Source of the DNA: Halomonas shengliensis
Lineage (GTDB): Bacteria > Pseudomonadota > Gammaproteobacteria > Pseudomonadales > Halomonadaceae
Direction of reading: 5' to 3'
Assembly: GCF_900104135.1 (NCBI RefSeq)
Contig: NZ_FNIV01000001.1
Location: 186,001 to 250,000, forward strand
Length of the DNA: 64,000 nt
Shown: positions 7,662 through 15,422 of the stretch, in pieces
How positions within the stretch are numbered: position 1 is the stretch's first letter
How the letters are laid out: each line of letters begins with the position of its first letter
Position numbers and translations under genes: made by a program
The notes under the pieces: model-generated
Databases searched by the model: none
What the model was told of the DNA's origin: nothing
Seen by the model: only the letters and a program-made list of their open reading frames with translations

Positions 7662-9113
7662 ATGACAACCAAGACACACAACACCTCGCTGTTCGACTTC
7701 GACGGGCGGCCGCCGGTCTACAAGGCGCTGCCCATCTCGTTGCAGCACGTGCTGGCGATGATCGCCGGGGTGATCACGCCTCCCATCATCATCGCCGGCG
7801 TGGTCGGCTCGACGCCCCAGGAGAAGCTGCTGCTGATCCAGGTGGCGGTGCTCGCCTCGGGCCTCTGCACCCTGTTCCACCTCTATGGCGTCTGGAAGTT
7901 CGGCGCGCGCCTGCCGGCCATCTTCGGCGTCGGCTTCGCCTATGTGCCGACCCTGATCGCCGTGGGCGGACAGTTCGGCATCGAGGGGATCCTTGGTGCC
8001 CAGCTGATCGGCGGCATCACCATGATGGTGGTCGGCTACTTCATCCAGTACATCCGTCACCTCTTTCCGCCCATCGTGGCGGGCACCGTGGTGCTGGTGA
8101 TCGGCCTATCGCTCTACGACATCGCCATCCGCTACATGGCGGGCAGCGGCAACGTCAACGCCGAGGGCTTCGGCGACCCCGCCAACTGGATGGTGGGCAT
8201 CATCACCCTGCTGGCCGTGCTCGGCGCCTCCCAGTTCGGTCGCGGCGTGGTGCGGCTCTCGGCGATCATCGTCGGGATCCTGGTGGGCTATGCGGTGGCC
8301 CTGCCCATGGGCATGGTGGACTTCGGCGCGGTGGCCGAGGCGAGCTGGCTTTCGGTGCCGCGGTTCATGCCCTTCGAGCTGGAGTTCCACTCCGCGGCGA
8401 TCGTCTCCATGGTGGTGATCTGCGTGATCAACTCGGTGCAGACCATCGGCGACCTCTCCGCCACCAGCGTGGCGGGCATGAACCGCGAGCTGAAGACCCG
8501 CGAGCTCACCGGCGGCCTGCTCGGCAACGGCCTGACCACCGCGGTGAGCGCGCTGTTCGCGGCGCTGCCCACCTCCACCTTCAGCCAGAACGTGGGCATC
8601 GTGGCCATGACCAAGGTGATCAGCCGCTCGGTGCTGGCCATCGCCGGCATCTTCATGCTGCTGGCCGGGCTGAGCCCCAAGTTCAGCGCCATCATGACCA
8701 CCATTCCCTACCCGGTGCTGGGTGGTGCCACCATCACGGTGTTCGGGATGATCACCATGACCGGCATCCAGCTGCTCATCAAGGACGAGCTCTCGGCCCG
8801 CAACGTGACCATCGTCGGCCTCTCCCTGGCCCTGGCACTGGGCATCTCCCAGGTGCCGGCGGCCATCGCGCAGTTCCCCGAGATGGTGCGGAACGTCATC
8901 GGCGGCGCGCCCATCGTGGTGGCGGCGATCACCTCCTTCGTGCTCAACCTGGTGTTGCCGCATCGCTCCCTGGCCGACGAACGACGCGAGCGCGAGGAGA
9001 TCGCCCGTGCCGACGCCGAGGCCGCGGGTCAGGACCCGGATGTCCAGCCGCTCCCCGAGACGGACAGCCGCGGCAGGGATGGCGCCGAGGGCTCGCCGCA
9101 GGCCTGCCGCTGA
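7662..9113 (+). CDS. NCS2 nucleobase:cation symporter (urate/xanthine permease)
   Basis: The product is 483 residues with about 14 membrane segments. The NCS2/NAT family signature Q-N-x-G-x4-T-K is present as QNVGIVAMTK (about residue 308), and SLQHVLAMIAGVITPPIIIAG near the N-terminus is also typical. The family imports xanthine, urate or uracil with protons. Placement between the Tsx-like channel and urate catabolic genes favours urate and/or xanthine, as in UacT, XanQ or PucJK. The start at 7662 was chosen because the in-frame codon upstream at 7587 adds 25 non-hydrophobic residues next to the operator. The C-terminal 40 residues are charged and disordered-looking. It is convergent with uraD, with a terminator between. 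Confidence 0.9.
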   Translation: MTTKTHNTSLFDFDGRPPVYKALPISLQHVLAMIAGVITPPIIIAGVVGSTPQEKLLLIQVAVLASGLCTLFHLYGVWKFGARLPAIFGVGFAYVPTLIAVGGQFGIEGILGAQLIGGITMMVVGYFIQYIRHLFPPIVAGTVVLVIGLSLYDIAIRYMAGSGNVNAEGFGDPANWMVGIITLLAVLGASQFGRGVVRLSAIIVGILVGYAVALPMGMVDFGAVAEASWLSVPRFMPFELEFHSAAIVSMVVICVINSVQTIGDLSATSVAGMNRELKTRELTGGLLGNGLTTAVSALFAALPTSTFSQNVGIVAMTKVISRSVLAIAGIFMLLAGLSPKFSAIMTTIPYPVLGGATITVFGMITMTGIQLLIKDELSARNVTIVGLSLALALGISQVPAAIAQFPEMVRNVIGGAPIVVAAITSFVLNLVLPHRSLADERREREEIARADAEAAGQDPDVQPLPETDSRGRDGAEGSPQACR

Positions 9114-9227
9114 CTCGCGTCTCGGGTCCCGACATCTGGCCCCGAAGGAGGCCGCCGCCCGGTCCGGTGCCAGGCGGCGGCTTGGCGGTTCGGCGCACCT
9201 TGCCGGCCTGCCTGGCCCAGACGACAA

Positions 9228-9255
9228 GCGGGGCGCCGGCTCGCCGGCGCCCCGC
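9228..9255. terminator. Bidirectional terminator between permease and uraD
   Basis: GCGGGGCGCCGG and CCGGCGCCCCGC form a perfect 12-bp stem closed by CTCG. The rest of the 191-base gap 9114-9304 shows nothing else. Confidence 0.75.
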
Positions 9256-9304
9256 CCTCGGGTCCGCTTGGGGTCGACGGGGGCAGGTGCCGCCCCTGTC
9301 GGCG

Positions 9305-9838
9305 TCACTGCCCGGCGTCGGCCCTGGCCTCCAGGCGAAAGCGGGCGATGCGGTTGATCTGCGCCACCGCCGTGCGGCGCTCCTCGGCGGGGTCGTTCTC
9401 CAGGCGTGTCTCGAAGGCGTCGAGGATGGCGTAGCGGTCGCTGCCCTTCACCGCCATCACGAAGGGGAAGCCGAACTTCGCCTTGTAAGCGGCGTTGAGC
9501 CGTTCGAAGCGGGCCATCTCCTCCGGGGAGCACTGGTCGAGGCCGGCGCCGGCCTGCTCGCGGGTGGAGTCGTCGGTGAGCTCGCCGGCCACCGCTGCCT
9601 TGCCGGCGAGATCCGGGTGGGCGCGGATCACCTCCAGCTGGCGCTCGGCGGGAGCGGAAGCGAGCACCTCGCCCATCGCCTCGGCGAGTCCCTCGGGAGT
9701 GTCCTGTGCCGCCGTGAGACCCTTCTCCCAGGTCAGTTCGGCGACCCAGGGGGAGTGCTCATAAATCTCGCCGTAGGCGGCCACGAAGGCGGCCTTGTCC
9801 AGCTGGCTGGGTCGCGGGCTCAGGGTTCTGTCGCTCAT
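9305..9838 (-). CDS. uraD: OHCU decarboxylase
   Basis: The 177-residue enzyme decarboxylates 2-oxo-4-hydroxy-4-carboxy-5-ureidoimidazoline to S-allantoin, the last step of urate breakdown to allantoin. The active-site histidine lies in VIRAHPDLAGKAA (about residues 68-80). The family C-terminal stretch AVAQINRIARFRLE is present, as is FGFPFVMAVKG. Two ATG codons are possible, 9844 and 9838. The GAAGGAG Shine-Dalgarno is only 1 base from the first but 7 from the second, so 9838 is chosen. It is divergent from uraH and puuD across an operator at 9892, so urate oxidation, hydrolysis and decarboxylation are coordinated. Confidence 0.93.
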   Translation of the reverse strand: MSDRTLSPRPSQLDKAAFVAAYGEIYEHSPWVAELTWEKGLTAAQDTPEGLAEAMGEVLASAPAERQLEVIRAHPDLAGKAAVAGELTDDSTREQAGAGLDQCSPEEMARFERLNAAYKAKFGFPFVMAVKGSDRYAILDAFETRLENDPAEERRTAVAQINRIARFRLEARADAGQ

Positions 9839-9891
9839 GGTCATGCTCCTTCAGGGGCGGTCGGTTAGTTCTTGCGAGTGCTCCGAATAAA

Positions 9892-9899
9892 TGTATACA
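9892..9899. promoter_or_regulatory. TGTATACA operator between uraD and uraH
   Basis: TGTATACA lies in the 196-base divergent gap. The stretch 9888-9950 is notably AT-rich compared with the rest and probably holds overlapping promoters for both directions. Confidence 0.6.
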
Positions 9900-10034
9900 A
9901 AAATTGTTTTGAAATGTACTGCAAAAATGTCTAAAACTGTTTTCAAAGAGTGAGGGTAGCCTCGGGCACCTGCACCGACAAGCGAAACCCGGTTCCATCA
10001 CGACAATCCACAACACGACACGAGGAGCACCACC

Positions 10035-10388
10035 ATGGGACGCCTGACCACCCACGTACTCGACACCGCTCAGGGTCGCCCGGGAGAGGGCATCCGCATC
10101 GAGGTCTATCGCCTGGAGGGCGAGTGCCGCACCCGCCTGAAGGAGGTGGTAACCAACGACGACGGGCGCTGTGACGCGCCGATCCTCGAGGGCGAGGCGT
10201 TCGCTGCCGGCCAGTACGAACTGGTCTTCCATGCCGGGGACTACCTGCGTGCCCAGGGTGTCGAGGCCGAGGAGCCGCGTTTCCTGGACGTGATCCCGCT
10301 GCGCTTCGGCGTGGCCGATGCCGGCGCGCACTACCATGTGCCGCTGCTGCTCTCGCCCTATGGCTACTCCACCTACCGCGGAAGCTGA
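10035..10388 (+). CDS. uraH: 5-hydroxyisourate hydrolase (transthyretin-like)
   Basis: The 117-residue enzyme hydrolyses 5-hydroxyisourate, the direct product of urate oxidation, to OHCU. It has the diagnostic features of the family rather than of hormone-binding transthyretin: the N-terminal [14 protein letters not shown] with catalytic histidine 7, [10 protein letters not shown] near the end, and the terminal signature YRGS. Length equals the bacterial family (about 110-120). The ATG at 10035 follows CACGAGGAGCACCACC. It is 52 bases ahead of puuD and almost certainly co-transcribed, so substrate is handed from one gene product to the next. Confidence 0.95.
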   Translation: MGRLTTHVLDTAQGRPGEGIRIEVYRLEGECRTRLKEVVTNDDGRCDAPILEGEAFAAGQYELVFHAGDYLRAQGVEAEEPRFLDVIPLRFGVADAGAHYHVPLLLSPYGYSTYRGS

Positions 10389-10440
10389 GGGGCTTCCCCC
10401 GCCGAGATGCCCATAACAAGACGCTAGACGAGGCCCCCCT

Positions 10441-11646
10441 ATGCAAGCCTATCTGCTGGATTTCGGAAACTTCATGCTGCGCTGGCTGCACGTCATCGCG
10501 GCCATCGCCTGGATCGGTGAATCCATCTACTTCGTGATGCTGGACAACGGCCTGCGCACGCCGAAGGCCGCCGAGGACCGCGACAAGGGCGTGTTCGGCG
10601 AGATGTGGGCCGTGCACGGCGGCGGCTTCTACCACAACCAGAAGTACGCCACGGCACCGGCCAAGCTGCCCGAGGACCTGCACTGGTCGTTCTGGAAGGC
10701 CTACACCACCTGGCTGTCGGGCTTTGCGCTGTTCATCCTGCTCTATATGGCCAACCCCAGCTTCTACCTGGTCAACCCCAATGCCAGCTGGGCGTGGGCC
10801 GCCAACATGAGCGGCTGGCAGGCCAACGTGGTGGCGCTGCTGTTCCTGCTCGGCGGCTGGGTGGTCTACAACGAGCTGTGCAAGCGCATCAGCCCGAACA
10901 TGACCCGCGATGGCCTGCTCAGCGTCGCGGTGGCGGTGATGATGGTGGTGGTCTCCTACCTGAGCACCCAGCTCTTTTCCGGCCGCGCGGCCTTCCTGCT
11001 CACCGGCGCGGTGATGGCCACCGCCATGTCGGCCAACGTCTTCTTCTGGATCATCCCGGGGCAACGCCGCATGGTGAAGGCCATGAAGGCGGGCGAGGCC
11101 CCCAACCCGCTGGATGGCAAGCGCGGCAAGCAGCGCTCGGTACACAACACCTACTTCACCCTGCCGGTGGTGCTGCTGATGATCAGCAACCACTACTCCT
11201 TCGCCTACTCCCACGAGCAGGCGTGGGTGATCATGTCGCTGTTCATCTTCGGTGGCGCGCTGATCCGCCAGTTCTTCGTGCTGATGCACGCCGGCAAGAT
11301 ACAGCCCGCCTATCCGGTGGCCGGCACCGTGCTGATCGCGGTGGCCTTCTGGGTCGCCATGCCCAGCGTCGGCGGCAATACCGGCCAAGCCCAGGCGTCG
11401 GTGTCCGTGGGCATGGCCGAGGTGCAGCCGATCATCGAGACCCGTTGCGCCGCCTGCCATGCCAGCGAGCCTACCCAGCAGGGCTTCAATGCGCCCCCCG
11501 CCGGGCTGGCCTACGACACCCACGCGCAGATCCTGCAGCAGCGCGACAGGATCCAGGAGGTCGTGGCGAGCGGCTACATGCCACTGGGCAACATCACCGG
11601 CATGACCGAGGAGGAGCGCGAGACCATCGCCGCCTGGTCGCCATGA
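10441..11646 (+). CDS. puuD: Membrane-bound urate oxidase with cytochrome c domain
   Basis: The product is 401 residues. About eight membrane segments fill residues 10-320 (for example MLRWLHVIAAIAWIGESIYF and LLSVAVAVMMVVVSYLS). They are followed by a C-terminal cytochrome c domain with the haem motif CAACH at residues 336-340 and a likely axial methionine in GYMPLGN. This is the PuuD type of urate hydroxylase, which sends electrons to the respiratory chain instead of releasing hydrogen peroxide like soluble uricase. Association with uraH and uraD confirms the role. Haem attachment would need the cytochrome c maturation system, not in this window. Confidence 0.94.
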   Translation: MQAYLLDFGNFMLRWLHVIAAIAWIGESIYFVMLDNGLRTPKAAEDRDKGVFGEMWAVHGGGFYHNQKYATAPAKLPEDLHWSFWKAYTTWLSGFALFILLYMANPSFYLVNPNASWAWAANMSGWQANVVALLFLLGGWVVYNELCKRISPNMTRDGLLSVAVAVMMVVVSYLSTQLFSGRAAFLLTGAVMATAMSANVFFWIIPGQRRMVKAMKAGEAPNPLDGKRGKQRSVHNTYFTLPVVLLMISNHYSFAYSHEQAWVIMSLFIFGGALIRQFFVLMHAGKIQPAYPVAGTVLIAVAFWVAMPSVGGNTGQAQASVSVGMAEVQPIIETRCAACHASEPTQQGFNAPPAGLAYDTHAQILQQRDRIQEVVASGYMPLGNITGMTEEERETIAAWSP

Positions 11647-11676
11647 TCCCTGAGCCTCCCGCGTGATGACCCGCTT

Positions 11677-11701
11677 GACCCGCCCTGGTGGCGGGTCCTT
11701 T
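11677..11701 (+). terminator. Rho-independent terminator after puuD
   Basis: GACCCGCC and GGCGGGTC form an 8-bp stem (11677-11697) followed by CTTTTG. Confidence 0.8.
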
Positions 11702-11748
11702 TGTCTCGGGCCTTGTCTCGGGTCAGGGGCAGGATTTTACGGGCGTCA

Positions 11749-11757
11749 CGTATACAA
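11749..11757. promoter_or_regulatory. GTATAC operator at the start region of the GntR gene
   Basis: CGTATACAA is a close match to the TGTATACA sites. It overlaps the first in-frame ATG (11757) of the regulator gene, 33 bases before the chosen start, which suggests autoregulation. Confidence 0.52.
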
Positions 11758-11789
11758 TGAGCAAAGCCAACCACAGGGAGCCAGGCCAC

Positions 11790-12506
11790 ATGAACCAGCG
11801 TCAGGAGGTCCCCAGCCGCCGCGGCAAGAACGGCGACGGCGCCGAGCGCCATGAGGCGATCCACCGGGCGATCAGCGATGCCATCATCGAACACCGCCTC
11901 AAGCCCGGCGCACGCCTGCGCGAGGACGCCCTGGCCGAGGTGTTCGGGGTGAGCCGCACCGGCATCCGCAAGATCCTGCAGCGCCTGGCCCTGGAGCAGC
12001 TCGTCACCCTGACCCCGCGGCGCGGCGCCAGCGTCACCCGGCCCACCGCCGACGAGGCCAAGGACGTCTTCGACGCCCGCCAGATGGTGGAGTGCGGGCT
12101 GATGCCCGAGGTGGCAAGGCGGATCGGTGCACAGGATGCCGAAGTGCTGCGTGGGCTCTCCGCCCAGGAGCAGCAGGCCCTGCGGGAGGGCGATCACAGC
12201 GCGGCGATCCGCCTCTCGGCCGACTTACATACGCACCTGGCGCGTCTCGCCGGCAACGCCACCCTGGCCGACTTCGTCGAGCGGCTCTGCTTCCGCTCCT
12301 CGCTGATCCTGGCGGTCTACGGCATGCCGGGCCACCTGGGATGCGAGACCCATGACCACGAGGCGTTGATCGCGCTGCTTGAGAAGGGCAGGGGGGAGGA
12401 GGCCGCCATACGGATGGGCGAGCACCTGCGTGCCGTGGAGGCCACCCTGGCGATCGTCGAGGAGGAGCAGGAGACGCCGGATCTGCAGCGCATCTTCCAG
12501 GTCTGA
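11790..12506 (+). CDS. GntR-family (FCD domain) regulator, probable ureide regulator
   Basis: The product is 238 residues. A winged helix-turn-helix (about residues 25-90, with RLREDALAEVFGVSRTGIRK) is followed by an FCD effector domain (about 95-225, with LHTHLARLAGNATLADFVER). The start at 11790 has AGGGAG 9 bases upstream. The in-frame ATG at 11757 lies inside the GTATAC palindrome and has no ribosome-binding site. The gene sits between puuD and puuE and carries the palindrome in its own promoter. I infer that it binds the TGTATACA sites of the block. HpxS-like regulators of purine degradation have this architecture, but the ligand (allantoin, urate or glyoxylate) cannot be read from sequence. 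Confidence 0.85.
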   Translation: MNQRQEVPSRRGKNGDGAERHEAIHRAISDAIIEHRLKPGARLREDALAEVFGVSRTGIRKILQRLALEQLVTLTPRRGASVTRPTADEAKDVFDARQMVECGLMPEVARRIGAQDAEVLRGLSAQEQQALREGDHSAAIRLSADLHTHLARLAGNATLADFVERLCFRSSLILAVYGMPGHLGCETHDHEALIALLEKGRGEEAAIRMGEHLRAVEATLAIVEEEQETPDLQRIFQV

Positions 12507-12559
12507 CACCCGGGGCAGCGGCGGGCTTGCACCGCCGCATGGGCAGGAGTACATTCTTG

Positions 12560-12569
12560 TTGTATACAA
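12560..12569. promoter_or_regulatory. TTGTATACAA operator before puuE
   Basis: This is the most complete copy of the motif, a perfect 10-bp palindrome, 56 bases before the puuE ATG in a 118-base gap. Confidence 0.65.
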
Positions 12570-12624
12570 AAATTATCCGGCATTGGTCTCAATGTCGTCA
12601 TCCCGGTAACAACAAGGTGATGGA

Positions 12625-13554
12625 ATGAGCGCTTCCTCCTACCCCCGCGACCTGATCGGCTACGGCCGCACGCCGCCCCATGCCAACTGGCCCGGCAATG
12701 CCCGGATCGCCGTACAGTTCGTGCTCAACTACGAGGAGGGCGGCGAGAACTGCGTGCTCCATGGGGACGAGGGCTCCGAGCAGTTCCTCTCCGAGATCAT
12801 CGGCGCGGCCAGCTACCCGGATCGCCACCTGAGCATGGAGTCGATCTACGAGTACGGCTCGCGGGCGGGGGTGTGGCGCATCCTGCGCGAGTTCGAGCGC
12901 CGCGGCCTGCCGCTCACCGTGTTCGGCGTGGCCATGGCGCTGGAGCGCCACCCCGAGGTGGCCCACGCCTTCCGGGAGCTGGGCCATGAGGTCGCCTGCC
13001 ACGGCTACCGCTGGATCCACTACCAGGAGGTGCCCGAACACGTCGAGCGCGAGCACCTTAAGAAGGCGATGGCGATCTTCCAGCGCCTCTACGGCGAGAA
13101 GCCGCTGGGCTGGTACACCGGCCGTGACAGCCCCAACACCCGCCGGCTGGTGCTCGACGAGGGCGGCTTCCTCTACGACAGCGACTACTACGGCGACGAC
13201 CTGCCGTTCTGGACCCGCGAGCAGGACAGTCAGGGCGTCGAGCACGACCACCTGGTGGTGCCCTACACCCTGGACACCAACGACATGCGCTTCGCCGCGC
13301 CCCAAGGCTTCAACACCGCCGACCACTTCTTCACCTACCTGCGCGACGCCTTCGACGTGCTCTACGCGGAAGGGGAGGCGTCGCCGAAGATGCTCTCCAT
13401 CGGCATGCACTGCCGCCTGATGGGGCGCCCCGGCCGCTTCCGCGCCCTGCAGCGCTTCCTCGACCATATCGAGGTCCACGACCGGGTGTGGGTGGCGCGC
13501 CGCGTGGATATCGCCCGGCACTGGGCGGAGCATCATCCGGCTCCGGGTAGCTGA
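12625..13554 (+). CDS. puuE: Allantoinase of the polysaccharide-deacetylase fold
   Basis: The 309-residue enzyme opens the hydantoin ring of allantoin to give allantoate. It belongs to the metal-independent PuuE type, not the amidohydrolase AllB type. Family stretches are VQFVLNYEEGGENCVLHGD near the N-terminus, GHEVACHGYRWIHYQEV in the middle, GWYTGRDSPNTRRLV, and the C-terminal IGMHCRLMGRPGR. Length matches Pseudomonas PuuE (about 308). The ATG at 12625 has AAGGTGA 5 bases upstream. It is the first gene of a unit that continues to allE and allA, each separated by a copy of the structured repeat. Confidence 0.94.
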   Translation: MSASSYPRDLIGYGRTPPHANWPGNARIAVQFVLNYEEGGENCVLHGDEGSEQFLSEIIGAASYPDRHLSMESIYEYGSRAGVWRILREFERRGLPLTVFGVAMALERHPEVAHAFRELGHEVACHGYRWIHYQEVPEHVEREHLKKAMAIFQRLYGEKPLGWYTGRDSPNTRRLVLDEGGFLYDSDYYGDDLPFWTREQDSQGVEHDHLVVPYTLDTNDMRFAAPQGFNTADHFFTYLRDAFDVLYAEGEASPKMLSIGMHCRLMGRPGRFRALQRFLDHIEVHDRVWVARRVDIARHWAEHHPAPGS

Positions 13555-13568
13555 CCCCTTGAACACCC

Positions 13569-13691
13569 GTAACGCTCGAGGCTGATCCGGCGACAGGCTT
13601 GCGAGGGGGCGCTGTGAACCCCTCCCTGGGCGCTACCGATGCCTTCCCTGGCATAGGACCCCCTCTTCAGCTTGTCCCCGGTGCCTCTCGC
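13569..13691 (+). repeat. Structured intergenic repeat, copy 1
   Basis: This 123-bp element is nearly identical to 14614-14736 and similar to the inverted copy at 62797-62912. It folds on itself: outer arms from 13580 pair with arms ending near 13690, GAGGGGG (13603-13609) pairs with CCCCCTC (13659-13665), and ACAGGCT (13593-13599) pairs with AGCTTGT (13669-13675) with one G-T wobble. An inner hairpin has ATGCC (13639-13643) and GGCAT (13650-13654). It lies between puuE and allE. I do not recognise a named family. Confidence 0.8.
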
Positions 13692-13753
13692 GCTGACCTT
13701 TGCGGGTCATTCGAACAACCCGGGCTTCGGCCCCGAGTCTTTCAGGACACACC

Positions 13754-14587
13754 ATGAACCAACGCACCTACTATGCCCCGCACGGCGGGCATCCGCCCCA
13801 GACCCAGCTGCTCTCCGACAGGGCGGTGTTCACCGAGGCCTACGCCTTCATCCCCCGGGGGGTGATGCGCGATATCGTCACCAGCAACCTGCCGTTCTGG
13901 GAGAACACCCGGCTGTGGGTGCTGGCGCGCCCGCTCTCCGGCTTCGCCGAGACCTTCTCCCAGTACATCATGGAGGTCTCCCCCGGCGGCGGCAGCGAGC
14001 GCCCCGAGCCCGATCCCGAGGCCGAGGGGGTGCTCTTCGTGGTGGAGGGCGAGATGACCCTGACCCTGGCCGGCGAGCGCCACCGCATGGTGCCCGGCGG
14101 CTACGCCTTCCTGCCGCCGGGCAGCAAGTGGCAGCTGCGCAACGAATCCGACGCCCCGGTGCGCTTCCACTGGGTGCGCAAGGCCTACGAGCGGGTCGCG
14201 GGCATCGAGGTGCCGGAGCCCTTCGTGGTCAACGAGAACGATATCGCCCCCAACGAGATGCCGGGCACCGAGGGACGCTGGGCCACCACCCGCTTCGTCG
14301 ACCCCGAGGACGTGCGTCACGACATGCACGTCAATATCGTCACCTTCCAGCCCGGCGCGGTGATCCCCTTCGACGAGACCCACGTCATGGAGCATGGCCT
14401 CTACGTGCTCGAGGGCAAGGCGGTCTACCACCTCAACCAGGAGTGGGTGGAGGTCGAGGCCGGCGACTTCATGTGGCTGCGCGCCTTCTGTCCCCAGGCC
14501 TGCTATGCCGGTGGCCCTGGCCCGTTCCGCTACCTGCTCTACAAGGACGTCAACCGCCACGCCGCGCTGCGGCTGGCGATACGCTGA
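13754..14587 (+). CDS. allE: (S)-ureidoglycine aminohydrolase
   Basis: The 277-residue bicupin releases ammonia from (S)-ureidoglycine to give (S)-ureidoglycolate. It has two cupin domains (about residues 45-135 and 180-270). The second has the metal-binding pattern around HVMEHGLYVLEGKAVYHL and the end FMWLRAFCPQACYAGGPG, both typical of AllE/YlbA. The N-terminal TYYAPHGGHPPQTQLLSDRA is also family-specific. The start at 13754 follows CAGGACACACC; an earlier in-frame codon at 13700 would add 18 residues unlike the family. The enzyme's substrate comes from allantoate amidohydrolase (AllC), whose gene is not in the window. Confidence 0.93.
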   Translation: MNQRTYYAPHGGHPPQTQLLSDRAVFTEAYAFIPRGVMRDIVTSNLPFWENTRLWVLARPLSGFAETFSQYIMEVSPGGGSERPEPDPEAEGVLFVVEGEMTLTLAGERHRMVPGGYAFLPPGSKWQLRNESDAPVRFHWVRKAYERVAGIEVPEPFVVNENDIAPNEMPGTEGRWATTRFVDPEDVRHDMHVNIVTFQPGAVIPFDETHVMEHGLYVLEGKAVYHLNQEWVEVEAGDFMWLRAFCPQACYAGGPGPFRYLLYKDVNRHAALRLAIR

Positions 14588-14613
14588 GATAGCGACGCAA
14601 TCCGAGCATAGAG

Positions 14614-14736
14614 GTAACGCTCGAGGCTGATCCGGCGACAGGGCTGCGAGGGGGCGCTGTGAACCCCTCCCTGGGCGCTACCGATGCCATCCCTGGCATA
14701 GGACCCCCTCTTCGCCCTGTCCCCGGCGCCTCTCGC
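14614..14736 (+). repeat. Structured intergenic repeat, copy 2
   Basis: This is the second 123-bp copy, between allE and allA. Here the stem segment is GACAGGGC (14637-14644) pairing with GCCCTGTC (14714-14721), GAGGGGG (14648-14654) pairs with CCCCCTC (14704-14710), and the inner hairpin is ATGCCA-TCCC-TGGCAT (14684-14699). Compared with copy 1, paired changes keep the stem intact. Confidence 0.82.
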
Positions 14737-14759
14737 TCAGCACACATAGGTACCCGATC

Positions 14760-15245
14760 ATGCTGGAACTCAAAGCCGAGACGCTGACCGCCGAGGCCTT
14801 CGCCCCCTTCGGCGACGTCATCGACGCCCGCACCGCCGACTGGTTTCCAATCAATGCCGGGCGCACCCGACGCCACCATGACCTGGCCAAGGTCGAGACC
14901 CTGGGGGAGGGCGCGCGGACGCTGATCAGCGTCTTCGTCAGCCAGCCCGTCGAGATCCCGCTGGAACTCGACTTCCTGGAGCGCCATCCGCTGGGCAGCC
15001 AGGCCTTCATGCCGCTCCATGAAGAACGGTTCGTGGTGGTGGTGGCGCCACCGGGCGACGAGATCGATCCTGCCGAGGTGCGTGCCTTCGTCACCGACGG
15101 GCGCCAGGGGGTCAACTACCGCGCCGGCACCTGGCATGCCATCCAGTCGGTGCTGGAGCGGGAAGGGGAGTTCTTGGTCGTCGATCGCGGCGGCGAGGGG
15201 AACAACTGCGATGAATACCCCCTGTCGATACAGGTCGTCCTGTAA
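14760..15245 (+). CDS. allA: Ureidoglycolate lyase
   Basis: The 161-residue enzyme cleaves (S)-ureidoglycolate to glyoxylate and urea. Family features are LTAEAFAPFGDVID near the N-terminus, RTRRHHDLAKVE, the run RFVVVVAPPGDEIDP and the C-terminal GRQGVNYRAGTWHA followed by FLVVDRGG. Length equals E. coli AllA (160). It is the last ureide gene before glyoxylate assimilation starts. A terminator separates it from gcl, so the two stages are transcribed separately even though they are metabolically continuous. The urea produced would need urease or allophanate genes elsewhere in the genome. Confidence 0.94.
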   Translation: MLELKAETLTAEAFAPFGDVIDARTADWFPINAGRTRRHHDLAKVETLGEGARTLISVFVSQPVEIPLELDFLERHPLGSQAFMPLHEERFVVVVAPPGDEIDPAEVRAFVTDGRQGVNYRAGTWHAIQSVLEREGEFLVVDRGGEGNNCDEYPLSIQVVL

Positions 15246-15271
15246 CGCAGGGTTCACGGCCTCCCTACAGG

Positions 15272-15304
15272 TACCCAAGCCCCTGAACGGCTTGGGTATT
15301 TTTT
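15272..15304 (+). terminator. Rho-independent terminator after allA
   Basis: TACCCAAGCC and GGCTTGGGTA pair perfectly (15272-15298) and are followed directly by six T residues. Confidence 0.9.
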
Positions 15305-15318
15305 GGATACAAGAATAT

Positions 15319-15334
15319 TTGAAAATATTTTCCA
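15319..15334. promoter_or_regulatory. IclR/AllR-like inverted repeat before gcl
   Basis: TTGAAAATATTTTCCA is a palindrome with one mismatch (ideal TGGAAAAT/ATTTTCCA). It resembles operators of IclR-family proteins; AllR of E. coli, a member of that family, controls gcl. No such regulator is encoded in the window. Confidence 0.4.
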
Positions 15335-15370
15335 CTTAGTCTTGACGCTCCGTTGTGACGGGCCTAGTCT

Positions 15371-15379
15371 CGGTATACA
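15371..15379. promoter_or_regulatory. GTATAC operator before gcl
   Basis: CGGTATACA matches the block-wide motif at seven of eight core bases. It lies 44 bases before the gcl start. Confidence 0.5.
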
Positions 15380-15422
15380 GAAAATGTTTCCACAAAAATA
15401 AATCCCTCAGGAGGAAGCCGTC

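Noticed and set aside
13569-14736. A CRISPR array made of the two nearby repeats
   Set aside because: There are only two copies here, they are 123 bp long, over 900 bp apart, and flank complete genes.
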